Shown here one piece after another: positions 8,062 through 18,900 of a stretch of DNA of 52,093 nt (position 1 is the stretch's first letter; each line of letters begins with the position of its first letter). The stretch is from contig JACQFZ010000047.1 in NCBI GenBank assembly GCA_016199745.1, forward strand, positions 1 to 52,093, in the 5' to 3' direction. The notes beneath the pieces were generated by a model, which saw only the letters and a program-made list of their open reading frames with translations, was not told the DNA's origin and did not search any database. Source of the stretch: Gammaproteobacteria bacterium (lineage in GTDB: Bacteria; Pseudomonadota; Gammaproteobacteria; Acidiferrobacterales; Sulfurifustaceae). The translations under genes were made by a program, and so were the position numbers.

Positions 8062-8745
8062 TCAACCGCACACCCAGATAGCGTCGATGACATCGTTCAT
8101 ATCACGGGTAGGTGCTAATTCACGCCGTGAAATTTTGGTTAGGTCGGGCCAGTAAGTGTAGGCGGTATTCTGTTGGACATCAGACCAACCGTTGTTCTCC
8201 CAATCCCAGAAGTGCGACGTCGTTCCGGTTGTTTGATTGTTGATGATTGCGGAAACCTGATTATTCCATTGCGTACCGTTTCCCATTTTGTGATCCCACA
8301 GATAGACAAATTCGCCACATTTATACAGATTCATTCGGTAACCAAAATTATCCCCTGACGTATGTTGAAATAAACATAACACGCCATAGCCACATGACGG
8401 CGTCGCCGCTGTTTGTGCTTGCGTGGTTAGCTGCCCCGCCCCTTGGTTCTGCTTTTCCAACTTTTCTTTCGGGACCACCGTAACGCTTACACCGGGCTTA
8501 AGCTCGACAGTATCCTCACTGAGTTGTCGTGCTCCCTGATTTTGGATCATGATCGCATCGATTTCCGACTGCATCTCAACCGAACCGCCGACATGATCGG
8601 CGACGGTCGCAACCGGAGCTTCCGTTTCTGCTTGGGCGTTCGCCAACACTCCATATGTCATGAGTAACGCAGTGGTAAATGTGGTGACGTGCAACATACT
8701 CCCTGGCGATCTCTTTTTTACCGCTTTGTTCGTTATATTGTTCAT
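8062..8745 (-). CDS. Secreted peptidase-inhibitor I36-like protein
   Basis: The 227-residue product has a long N-terminal signal region (basic MNNITNKAVKKRSPGS, hydrophobic HVTTFTTALLMTYGVLANAQA, cleavage expected after AQA). Residues 40-110 are a low-complexity spacer containing NQGARQL and NQGAGQL repeats. The C-terminal half starts CGYGVLCLFQHTSGDNFGYR and continues with CGEFVYLWDHKMGNGTQWNN, then VSAIINNQ; this is the cysteine-containing beta-gamma-crystallin-like pattern of family I36 (Streptomyces metalloproteinase inhibitor) proteins. AGGAG precedes the ATG. Expected in the periplasm or outside the cell; a real inhibitor activity is not shown by the sequence. Confidence 0.65.
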   Translation of the reverse strand: MNNITNKAVKKRSPGSMLHVTTFTTALLMTYGVLANAQAETEAPVATVADHVGGSVEMQSEIDAIMIQNQGARQLSEDTVELKPGVSVTVVPKEKLEKQNQGAGQLTTQAQTAATPSCGYGVLCLFQHTSGDNFGYRMNLYKCGEFVYLWDHKMGNGTQWNNQVSAIINNQTTGTTSHFWDWENNGWSDVQQNTAYTYWPDLTKISRRELAPTRDMNDVIDAIWVCG

Positions 8746-8941
8746 TAACTACTCCTAGATTAAGGCATAAACGATTAATTTCGATTTATTCGTTCAGTGG
8801 TGCATCGTGTCGAAAAAAATTAGAAAAAAGCGAAAGTAATAATCAGCGGGATCTGGCTCACCTCCATTGTCTTCTGCGTATACGTACGTCTCCCGCTGCA
8901 GCGCTTTAGGTTCAATTTAAATCGTTTGAAAAATCTGGAAC
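8746..8941. other. Intergenic region upstream of the I36-like gene
   Basis: This AT-rich stretch should contain the promoter of the minus-strand I36-like gene. I see no open frame or clear dyad in it apart from the terminator that follows. The gap up to the next gene (8975-9069) likewise holds nothing I recognise. Confidence 0.4.
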
Positions 8942-8974
8942 AAAAAAAAGGGTCGGAGAAAATATCTCCGGCCC
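8942..8974 (-). terminator. Rho-independent terminator of the giant-toxin operon
   Basis: On the minus strand a 9-bp stem (GGGCCGGAG with CTCCGACCC, one G-T pair) with a 7-base loop is followed by eight T. It ends the unit rhs, DUF4926-like gene, cysteine-cluster gene. A near-identical stem closes the SerC-SerA gene at 28304-28338. Confidence 0.85.
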
Positions 8975-9069
8975 CTCGGTTACTTCTCCGCGCCCTTGGT
9001 TTCGCTAAACTAGCTGCACGAATCCAGTTCCAATCTAATTAAACAGGGTACACGTCGCCGGCAAAATTC

Positions 9070-9723
9070 TTACCTTGCTGAGCTCGAGCCCATAGCCCCC
9101 TGTCCATCGAATCGGTCCATATCGTCCGCGACACGTATCCAATCGTACTCTCGCACAGAACAAGGCGCTTGAATCTGCGAGACAGCGTCGAAGATTGACG
9201 TCGTCTCAGGTGCTTGGGTCTTTTCTATCCTCTGATTGCGCCGACTGTATTCGATCAGACGCATCGCGATCGGTTCGACATCCGTCGGCGGAGGCACGAT
9301 ATCCTGCAGTCGACCGCCAAATATATCTTCGCCGATATCGCAGGGCCTGGTTTGCACGTGAAACTGCCGGCAAATAAACGGACGCACCGGGTAGATGGAA
9401 CAGGCGCGGTCGACAAGAAAGGGGCAAGCGGTCGTGGATCGGTAATCGCGGAGTTGCTGCTTGAGACGCTGTTTCAATTCGCCGTCAAGCACCTCCGACA
9501 CGTACCACAGGATGCCCTTCAATTCTAATTCCGTGAAAGGCACGTCCGGATTGTTGAGACAGCAGGCATGACAACCGCGATGACAGGCGAGCGTCATGCC
9601 GCTTCGTTGAAGCTTGGCAATATGAGCAGTGATCACCTCGTTGATCGCGTGATAGGTATCGAGCAACGTCCCGAGCCAGGGATATTGCTGCTCCGCGGTC
9701 GGATGGGAAAATCGCTCAGTCAT
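9070..9723 (-). CDS. YkgJ-type cysteine-cluster protein
   Basis: The 217-residue product contains the metal-chelating cysteine cluster of the YkgJ/UPF0153 family: CHRGCHACC at about residues 47-55, then CPFLV-RACSIYPVRPFICRQF around residues 98-117. Such proteins are predicted to bind zinc or iron; no enzyme activity is established. The ATG at 9723 is preferred over a TTG one codon upstream because GAGGG lies ahead of it. It follows the toxin immunity gene by 41 bp and precedes the operon terminator, so it is co-transcribed with the giant toxin. Whether it modifies, protects against or is unrelated to the toxin is unknown. Confidence 0.8.
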   Translation of the reverse strand: MTERFSHPTAEQQYPWLGTLLDTYHAINEVITAHIAKLQRSGMTLACHRGCHACCLNNPDVPFTELELKGILWYVSEVLDGELKQRLKQQLRDYRSTTACPFLVDRACSIYPVRPFICRQFHVQTRPCDIGEDIFGGRLQDIVPPPTDVEPIAMRLIEYSRRNQRIEKTQAPETTSIFDAVSQIQAPCSVREYDWIRVADDMDRFDGQGAMGSSSAR

Positions 9724-9764
9724 CAAGCCACACCCTCAATTCATCGCAGGCATTGTTCGCAACA

Positions 9765-9962
9765 TTAGCGCACTAGCCCAATTTGCGTTGGCAGCAGAGC
9801 GATTTGCGCAACTGTCTCTCCGTCCGCGTCGGAAAACTCGATCTCATAAGCCTCCTCAGGCTCCGAGAATTCCGCGACCACAACTCCTAATGCGCCCTTG
9901 GCAAGACCTTCACCAGGAATATCGGTGAGCAACCGGACCGTATCGTTTATCTTAAAGTTCAT
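9765..9962 (-). CDS. DUF4926-like protein, probable immunity to the Rhs C-terminal toxin
   Basis: The 65-residue product (MNFKINDTVRLLTDIPGEGL, then AKGALGVVVAEF...YEIEFSDADGETVAQIALLPTQI) has the DUF4926 pattern: a small beta-rich fold with DIPEEGL-x-GxxGxVV and a VEF-x-GxTxA ending. From memory, DUF4926 genes often follow DUF6883 toxin domains, which is exactly the arrangement here. AGGA of the sequence GTGAGGATTGCG, which also contains the stop of the giant gene, is the ribosome-binding site, so translation is coupled. A GTG at 9974 would add four residues. Confidence 0.7.
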   Translation of the reverse strand: MNFKINDTVRLLTDIPGEGLAKGALGVVVAEFSEPEEAYEIEFSDADGETVAQIALLPTQIGLVR

Positions 9963-9970
9963 CGCAATCC

Positions 9971-12900
9971 TCACTTGACGTAGATCGTAGTGAGCTCTGG
10001 CACATTGGAGCCAGGTTTATAGATCCACCCGCTTCGAACAGTACCGTTACCTGCCGGTCCGACGACCGGAATGTCAACCGTAAAGCGTGAGCCAAATCGG
10101 TCTACCTTCCCAGGAATTGGCGTGTTGTTCACTACACCTTGCCGAAGCTGATCCATTAAATCGTCCGCGTTATTTCGGGTGAATCCGAGGGTCGATTCAA
10201 AAACTTTAGCCTTATTACCGCCAACAGGATGCTCTGGATTCAAGGCATACTCGGCCAGTTTTCTCGGATAAATCACCGCGCGATTTGCCCTATTAAGCGA
10301 ATAGGCACCTTCGACGAGCTCAGGTACCCTACCGGCAACAACAGATTCCCAGCGCGACGTCAGACCAAACTTGAGCGGACCGTAGTTAAACGGATCGAGC
10401 GGATCGAACGCCGGTCGTTGGAGCCCATCAAGGGCGGGATTTTCAAAAATGTCGTCCAGGGTCGGGCCGTAGTTTTGCTCGATGAGGCGAGGAGAATCAT
10501 TTCCGAGCAGTGCGTAACCGAAGCGATAGAGTTTCTCGGCGCCGGGCAAACTGTCGTTACCCGAAATAGTATTGAACCGTTCTAAATAGCCCGGGCCACG
10601 AGAGGCGCGAATGGCCGATGCGGCGACCGTCGCGTCGTCACCCGCCAAGATGTTCTGCAACGCACTCGGTGTCGCGGGCGCTGAGGTACTTTGCAGCGAC
10701 GCAACCACCTGCCTGAAGATGGCGTCATCGACGTTCGATTGTGGACCCGGTGTCGGTGGATAATCGGTTATGCGCATTAAAGCGTTGCCTTGTTCTTCAT
10801 TCTGGCCCGCGGACAACTCATATCGCCACATTTTCTCCCGCGCTTTTTCAAGGGAAGGCAACGGCGTTGGCTGCACGTATTCCGCAGGCACGCTGGGATA
10901 CTGATCCATCGGACCAATCGTCACGAACGCGTTGTCGTTGTTCAGTCCGTTGACGAACTGCGACAACGGTGCCAATCCCCGCTGCGTGGACGGATCGATC
11001 ACGTAAGGCGCCGGTGGGCCGACGTCGGCATCTTGCACCAGCACCGCCTGCGCGACGTGCCAATCGAACTCGACGGGATCGTTGTCATGGAAGCGATTGG
11101 TCGTCGAAAGATGTTCGCCTTTAGGCGCCATCACGTGCACGGCATAGGGTGAGATGCCGTAGGTTTCCTTCGAGAAGTTCTCCCCGACCACGGCACGGTC
11201 AAGACAGTTGTCGTAAGGCCAACTCCATACGATCTTCTCGTTGTTCGCTTGCGCGTCGAACAAGTTCTGTGCCGCTCTTGGAGTAAGCCCGGCCGACCTC
11301 GATCTGGCGACACTGCCGTTCGACTCACTCATTAGCTGCTGCGCCAACGAGCTACCCAGCGTCTGCCCGGCCGCATCCATTGTCGCACTGGCCCAATCGA
11401 CCTTGCCGTTCTTCACCCATTGCTGCGCCGCACTACTCGCCAGCGAAGATCCGAAATTGCCGAGCGGATTATTGCGCATGCTGTACCCGACACCCGCGCT
11501 AACGGCGGAGGCGGCGACGTCGCGCCAGTTGAATTCCTTTTGCAATCCGGTGGCGACCGCAAGACCTTGGGTCACAGTGGACTGAATGACGCCTTTGGCA
11601 AGTTTGGCGCCGAAGTCGCCCAGTTCGCCGAGGGCGTTGTTGAGTCCGGTTGATGAACCAATCCCCGCGGTAGCGCCGGCGCTCAACGCGCTGATACCAA
11701 CCTGTTCCCACGAAATATTGTTTTGCACGCCAAGCGCCACGCCGGTGGCTTGGCCAGCCAGGTTGGCGGTGGCCCCGGCGGCGGCGGCGCCTACTACTTC
11801 GGCAGCGACACCGGAGCCAAGGACACCTTCCGCCTGCGTGATCCACCATTGCTGCGTGGTTGCGGCCACGACGATGATAACGACGGCCACCAGGAACGAA
11901 CCGAACCCACCGCAACCGCCATCACTGCTCTGCCGCTCCGGCCGCGGCGGTGGCGGCGGCATGATCGGTTTCGGCAACGTCGGGCTGGTATCGCCCAGTA
12001 CCTCGCCCGGACGATAGACCTTATACGTCTGGCTGGTGTTGTGAATGTTGGTGACCTTGTTCGGAATCACCAAGCGCGCATTCAGCGATAGCGGGACGGT
12101 GGTGTCCTTGATGCCGTTGGCGTCGGCGATCATGTACCACATGCTGGCGTCGCCCCAAAGCGCGAGCGCGATCGACTGCAGCGTGTCGTTCTGACGAACG
12201 ACATACGTATCGGGCGCGCTCGCCGGGTAGCTCGGATTGATCGGCTGGTAGTTCTGGTCGAAGTCGGCCGAGTTGACCGGACGGAAATCCTTCGGCTTGC
12301 CGGAATCGACGTACGCCAGCGACTGGGCATAGTCCATGCGCGAGCGCGCCGTCGGATCTTTCGGATCGTTGCCGATGTCGCCGATGCCGCGGCCGTTGGC
12401 GTAGTAGTAATTGCGATAGCGGTGAATGTTGCCGCCCGTGGCCGCGGGCGAGCCGCCCACGGTGTTGTCGATTTCGTTGCGGATCAGCACGCGTCCGTCG
12501 GCGTCGTTGAGGTATTGCAGGTAACGCTTCGTGAGGACGTTCTCCTCGTCGCGCACTTGGGTAATGTGGCCGTTGACGTCGTACACGAAATGCGAATACC
12601 CCGGTGCCCACGACTGCACCGCCGAGTTGGAGGCCTGGCTCTTGATGGTGCTTTGCTTGGCCGAGTCCCAATACTCGTAGGTATAAGTGTTGGTCGTCTG
12701 CGTGTCGCTACCGCCATAGGTGGTCGACGACTGCTGCTCGGCGTTCAGTTTGTTGCCGCTGTCGAGATAGGAGTAGTTGGTTCCTTTGCTCGTGAGATCG
12801 TCGTTGACCTGAGTGAGGTCGTTGTCTTTGTTGTAGGTGTTGGTGGTCGACTTAGACACGGTGCCGTCATCGTTGTACTCAACGTACTGCTTGACGCGGC

Positions 12901-15900
12901 CAATGGCGTCGTTGACCCGGCGCGAGGCCAGCACGGTGTTGATCGTCACGTCCGTCAGAAAGCCGTCGTCGTTGTAGACGTAGTCTTCTATCTGGCCGCT
13001 AGCATCGGTCACGTGCAGGCGCTGGCCGGCGTTGTCGTAGCTAATGAGGGTGCCGTCGGTACCACGGCTGATGTAGTGGCTCGCGGTGTCGGCCGCGTTG
13101 CTACCGCGTCCGCCGACGAGCGTGCCCATGGTCGTGGTGAAACGGTTCATCGTGTCATAGGTGTACCAGTAGTCCTGATACCCGACGGTCTGGGCGACGC
13201 CGTCTTGGTAATGACTTTGCACTCGCCGGCGATTACCGTTGGCGTCGTACTCGTACAGGATGTGCGTCAGCGAGTCTTTGACGTCGACCATCCGGTTGCG
13301 CTCGTCGTATTTGATATCGAACAGCTGGCGATACACCGGCACCCCGCCTTGCATCGTGGCATAGCCTTCGAACGTGCGATTGCCGGCCACGTCGTATTCG
13401 TAAATGGAGTACGTGCCGAACGTGTTGTCGGTGGTCCCTTTCAAGCGACCGTTGGCGTAGTAGCTGTACGTGATGCTTTGCTCGGTGCCAGTCTTGGTGA
13501 GATCGGTATCGCCGGTCTGGCTGGTGAGCCAGCCGGCTTTGTTGTAGGTGTAGTTGAACGTATGGCCGCCGAGGTCTTTGTGGTACACCAAGTTGCCGAA
13601 GGTATCGGTCTTGTCGATCAAGGTCCGGCCGACGTTATCGGTGGTCGTTGCGACGTAGCCGCCGACGGTCGCGCCGCTCGGGCTCTTGATGGTGTTGTCC
13701 CAAACATAGTCGTAGGTCGTGGTGCGGCCTTCGGCGCTGATGTATTTGCGCACGCGCCCGAAGCTGTCGTAATACGTCTTCGTACGATACGCGCTGCCCA
13801 TGCCGTTGGTGCTGGCGATGCGATGGCCTTCGGCGTCGTACTCGTATTTGTCGATATTGATCGACTTGCCGGTGCCGTCCTTGAGCGCATGGTCGACTTC
13901 GATCAGGCGATTGGCTTTGTCGTAGAAGTTCGTGGTCGCACGATTGTCTTCGTCGGTGCTGATACGCAAATTGCCAAAGACGTCGTAGGTATACCGTTTC
14001 GTGCCGCCGTCGGCGTGAAACTCTTTGGCCACTTGATAGCTACCGTCGCTGCCGCTCGTGACCCAGGTCTGGGTATTGCGACCAGAGACGACGCCCGAGA
14101 CCAGGTTGGGATCGTCGACGCGAATCACATTGCCGACGCGATCGTAGTAGTAGTTGGTGGTCGGGCGCAGACGTTGGACGAAGCCGTTGGCGAGCGTGAT
14201 GCTGGTTTGCGGATCGACCTTGCTGACGAGCTTGCCCATGGTGTTGTAGGTGAAGCTCGTGGTGTAAATCGCCGCCAGCGTTTGCTTCTGCGCCGTGGTC
14301 AGCGCCACGACCGTCAACGCGTTGCCGGTTCCATCGACGTAGCCCAGGCGCTTACGCTCGGCCGTCGCCCAGGTACCATCGCTACCCATGAGCGCCGCAC
14401 CACGGCCGTCGACGTCGTTCTTGATCTCGCCGAAGGCGTTGTAGTCGAGGTGATGCTGCACGACGTTGTTGAGGTTGTTGCTGCCGAGGATCACCATCTT
14501 GACCTGCGTGCTATCGCTCGGGCTGCCGATCGTGATCTTGCCGCTCACCTGCAACGCGTCGCCGATCGGCGTTTTGAGCTGCGCGCCGGTACTGTCGTAG
14601 AGCTCGTAGTAGTAGTCGAAGTCGGCCGTGCCGCTCGCCGGCGTGATGCCGGTGGCGTCGAAGGTGTAGAAACCGTTCGTGTCTTTGGTCAGCGCGACAT
14701 ACGGGTTGTAGGCCGTCGTGCCGGTGCTGCGGTAGTACAACCGCATGCTGGTGGCGTTGGTCTGTGGCGGATTGAACGTCACCTTGGTCGGCAAGTGCAG
14801 GTTTGTGTGGCTCAACATCGCTCCGTTGGCGCCGAGACGCACTTGGCCGCTGGCGCGGTTGATCATCCGTCCGCTGTTATCGAAGATCTGGTATTCGTAG
14901 TCGAACACGTAGCTCTGCAGCGAATCGGGCACGAGGCTGGTCGCATCCCAATAGAACGAGCCCGCCCCTTCCGGCGTCAAGGTCACCGGACTGCTCCACG
15001 TGCTGGTGCCATTCGCCTTGTACAGCAAGCGTGCGCTCGTCGCACTCGCAGACTGGTTGGCAATGTGGACGATTTCCGCCTGCTGTGAGAGTGGTGTGAG
15101 CACGCCGACGGAATTCGGGCTACCGGCAGTGAAGCTGCCTTGAGCGGTGTTGATTGTATTGCCAGCGCCATCTTTAGCGACGATGGTGTAGTCGTAGCTC
15201 ACGCCCGCGGTCAAACCACTGCTCGTGGGATTGATCATGAACCAACCATTCACGACCTTTGTCATCGTGTACGTAGCACCGTAGGAACTTCCCACGGGGC
15301 GGAAACGAATCGTCGCTTGCGTAGCATTGTTACCTTGCTCGGTAACATTTAAAAAGCCCCCGATGTCGAGGAAGGCGAGACCACCGCCACCGATTTTACG
15401 CGCGGTCTGCGTCAGTGCCGCGGGCGTAGAGCTGGTGAAATCAACAGTACCTGAAACGTTGTTCGACAATGTCTGACTGTTATACACAGTGCCGCCATCG
15501 TCGTACGTGACATAGCGCATTTCGTAATTGCCGCCGGCCAGACCACTCCAGTCGTAGACAAACCAACCAGGTTGGGGCTGACCATTTATCGTCATCTGCG
15601 GTACTTGATAGCTCAACCAGCCGCTGTTGCTGCCAGCAGTGCGGTAAAACAACGTTAAATGCGTAGCACTCTGAGATTGGCCCTCGAAATTAATGCGTTT
15701 GGTATACGCGTTGCCCGCGGGTAGCGCCACCGACAACGGAGCCATGGCTCCCAGACCAACACTCACCAAGGTATTGTTAACCGACGCATTGCCAACCAAA
15801 ACATTTCCGGCGGGCGTAACCTTTTCAATGCTGATGGAAATGTTGGGCAGGTAGCAGTTTGTCGGGCTGCTCCCATCCATGTCGACGGCGAGAAAATTCT

Positions 15901-18900
15901 GCGCACCTCCCGTCACCGTCGTTATGTAATACGAGCTGTCGACGAAATCCGTCGGCGAGAACGTAAGGGTACTGCTGCCGCTCGGTAACGTCATGACGAC
16001 ATCACGCGTGAAGAAGTGCGGATCAGAAACGCGATAGCCGCCCAGGGAATTGACGCGCGGATAGCTGGTAATGATGCGCACCTGTACGTTGCCGCCACCG
16101 TACTCGCTCAGATTGCTCGGCATGTTTACTGTGAGCAGCGGATTAACATAACCTGGAAAGGCCCAGCCTTTAGTAACAGTGACGTACCGCGAGGCGGAAA
16201 ACGTCCAACTCGCTGAGCCAATACCGCCGGCCGCAATCATCGCAGCGCCATTCGTAATCGGATCGCTCGACGTCTTGGTGCTCGGCGCCGACATCGGCCC
16301 GACATTGACCACGCCGCCGCTGCCGTCGACCGTGGACTTGGTGATGAGCTGCTGCGATGCGACCTTGTCGCGCGCGTTGACCATCGCCTCTTCGTACGTA
16401 TCGACCACTTGATTGCGCGCGTCGTAGACGCTGATGGTCTGTGATTTCTGATCCGGCGTGAGCGTGTTCAGGATGCCATTGAGCGAGTACGTCGCAAGAT
16501 CAACGCTGGACGACAAGATCTTCAACGTGGCGTTGCCGTTCTTGTCGTAGAGGTGCACCGTGGTGATGCCGTTGTCGGTATTGGTACGCCAGACTTTGCC
16601 TTGATCGTTGTACTCCGAGAACGTGGTCCACGTACCGTTCGTGCCTTTCTTGTCGATCTCGCCGTAGGTGTTGTAATGCGTTTGCTGGGTCGTGGCGCTG
16701 ATTTCGTTCGACGCCTGCACCGACTGATTGATCTGACGATTCAGCTTGTCATAGGCGAACTGCGTCGTGTCGGTGATGCTGGTGCCATCGGCGTCTTTAC
16801 GCACGATGCCCTGCGACGTGATATTGCCGTTGGCATCCCGCTTGTACGTCGTCGTGATGTCGAGGCCGTTCGGATTGTCATTGGCCGTAGCGATCGTCTT
16901 CGGATCGACGATCTGGCTCGTGAACCAGCCGTTGGCGTTGTAGAAATAACGCGTGACCTCATCGCCGCCGGTACTGGTATTTCCTTGCGCGCGCTTCAAG
17001 ACGACGTTGCCGAGGCCGTCGTAGGTGTAGAGCGTGCTGGCGCGGACGCTGGTGCCGGTGTGATCGCTGAAGCTCGCGCCCTGCTCCTGGGTCTTGCGAC
17101 CCGCGCTGTCGTACGTGACATTCGAGACGTTGCTGTTGGCGTTGGTTTGCTGAATCGCCTGACCGAGGCCGTTGTAGATATAACTCGTGGCGGCGCTGGC
17201 GTTGCGCGTCGTGGTCGCGCCGGTGCCGCTGTCGACGTCCACGTAACCCACGCTGAGCGTGCGTTGCTGCGTCACGCGCCCCATCTTGTTGCGGTCGTAC
17301 TCGGTGACGCGATTGTCCGGATTCGGCGTCGCCGGCGGATTGACGTTATTGATGATGGTCGTCGGATCGCTCGGACTGGCCGGGGTGAGCATGAGGCTGA
17401 GCTTGGCGGCGTATTGCGTCTGCCGCATCAGATTGCCGGCAGCGTCGTACTCGAAGCGCGTGACGTAGTTCGCCGGGTCGACCGTGAGAGTCTTCTGGCT
17501 GAGCTTGTCGTAGTAGAAATAACTGGTGTTGCCGTTGGCGTCGACGCTGCGGATGACGTTACCGTTGCCGTCATAGACTTGGGTCGTCACGATGTCGGCG
17601 ACGCCGATCTCGTAGTTGCCGGTGGCCGGGTTGCGGCTGCCAACGGTGGCGCTGCGCATCCGGCTTTCGATCTGATGGTTGTTGGCGTCGAACCGATAGC
17701 GCGTTTCGCGGTAGTTCGTGGTGTTGATCGGCGTCGGTACCGTGCTGGTGCCAACCGGCAGCGTCAGTTGATCGCCATAGGTGCGAATGGCGACGCTGTT
17801 GCCGGCGGCGTCGAGTGTCCAGGTCATCAAAGTACCGGCGGCATTAACCGCGGCGATCTTGCGATCGAGGGCGTCGTAATAAGTGACGGTTTTGCCACCG
17901 ACGGCGTCGGTAACGGCGATACGGTTGCCACGGTCATCGTAGTCGTAGGTCTCAGTCGGCGTGACGGTGGCCGTGGTCCAGTCGCTCTTGTAAACGCTGA
18001 CACTGGCGAGCGCCTTGGTCTTGAGCTGACCGCGCTTATTATAGGTATACGTCGTGGTTCGCACTTCCGGCAGGCCGACGGCCTCGGTCGTGGTCGTACG
18101 GTTGCCGAAGGCGTCGTAGTCATACGTATTCTTGACTTGCTTCGCGGCACCGGTGGCATCGACCGAGTTAATGGGCAGCTGCTCTTCTTTCAGCAGGCCG
18201 CGCTTGTTGTACAGATAATTGGTGGTACCGCCGGCGACTTTGCTGCTGGTCGACGATTTGGCCACCAGACTGGCGCGCTCGCTGAAGGCGTTGTAGGTGT
18301 AACTCTCGGCGAATCCTTCCGCATCCGTCGTCTGCTTCACTTGGCCGCGCAGGTCGTATTGGAACTGCGTGGTCATGTCACGGTTGCTGTCGGCGGTCGG
18401 CGTCGCCGGCATGCTGGTCTCGCTCCAGCTGGTGCTGCTGGTGGCGGTGGCGTATTGCGTGAGGCTGAGCTTATCGCCGAAGGCGTTGTAGGCAGTGTCG
18501 GTGACATAGCCCAATGGATCGACTTGGCGGGTCAGGCGGTTGTTCTGATCGTAATAGAAGTAACCGTTGTTGCTACGCGGATCGGTGACTTTAACTTTGT
18601 TGTCGAACGCGTCGTACTTGGTCGACGTGATGTTGCTCAAGGCGTCGGTTTCTTGGGTCTGGCGATTGAGCTTGTCGTACTGATAGCTCGTCGTATAAAG
18701 ACCGCGCAGGGTGTTCTTTTGCGTCGTGTTCAATACGCTGGCGCGCAGGGCGTTGCCGGCGGCAGTGCCCGTGTCGGTATAACCCAAACGCTGACGTTCG
18801 GCCAAGGCCCAGGCGCTGTCGCTCTCGGCAAGTTCAATGCCGCGCGGGTCGATGGTGCTCGCGCGATTGCCGAAGCTGTCGTAGGTGTAACGCGTGTCCG

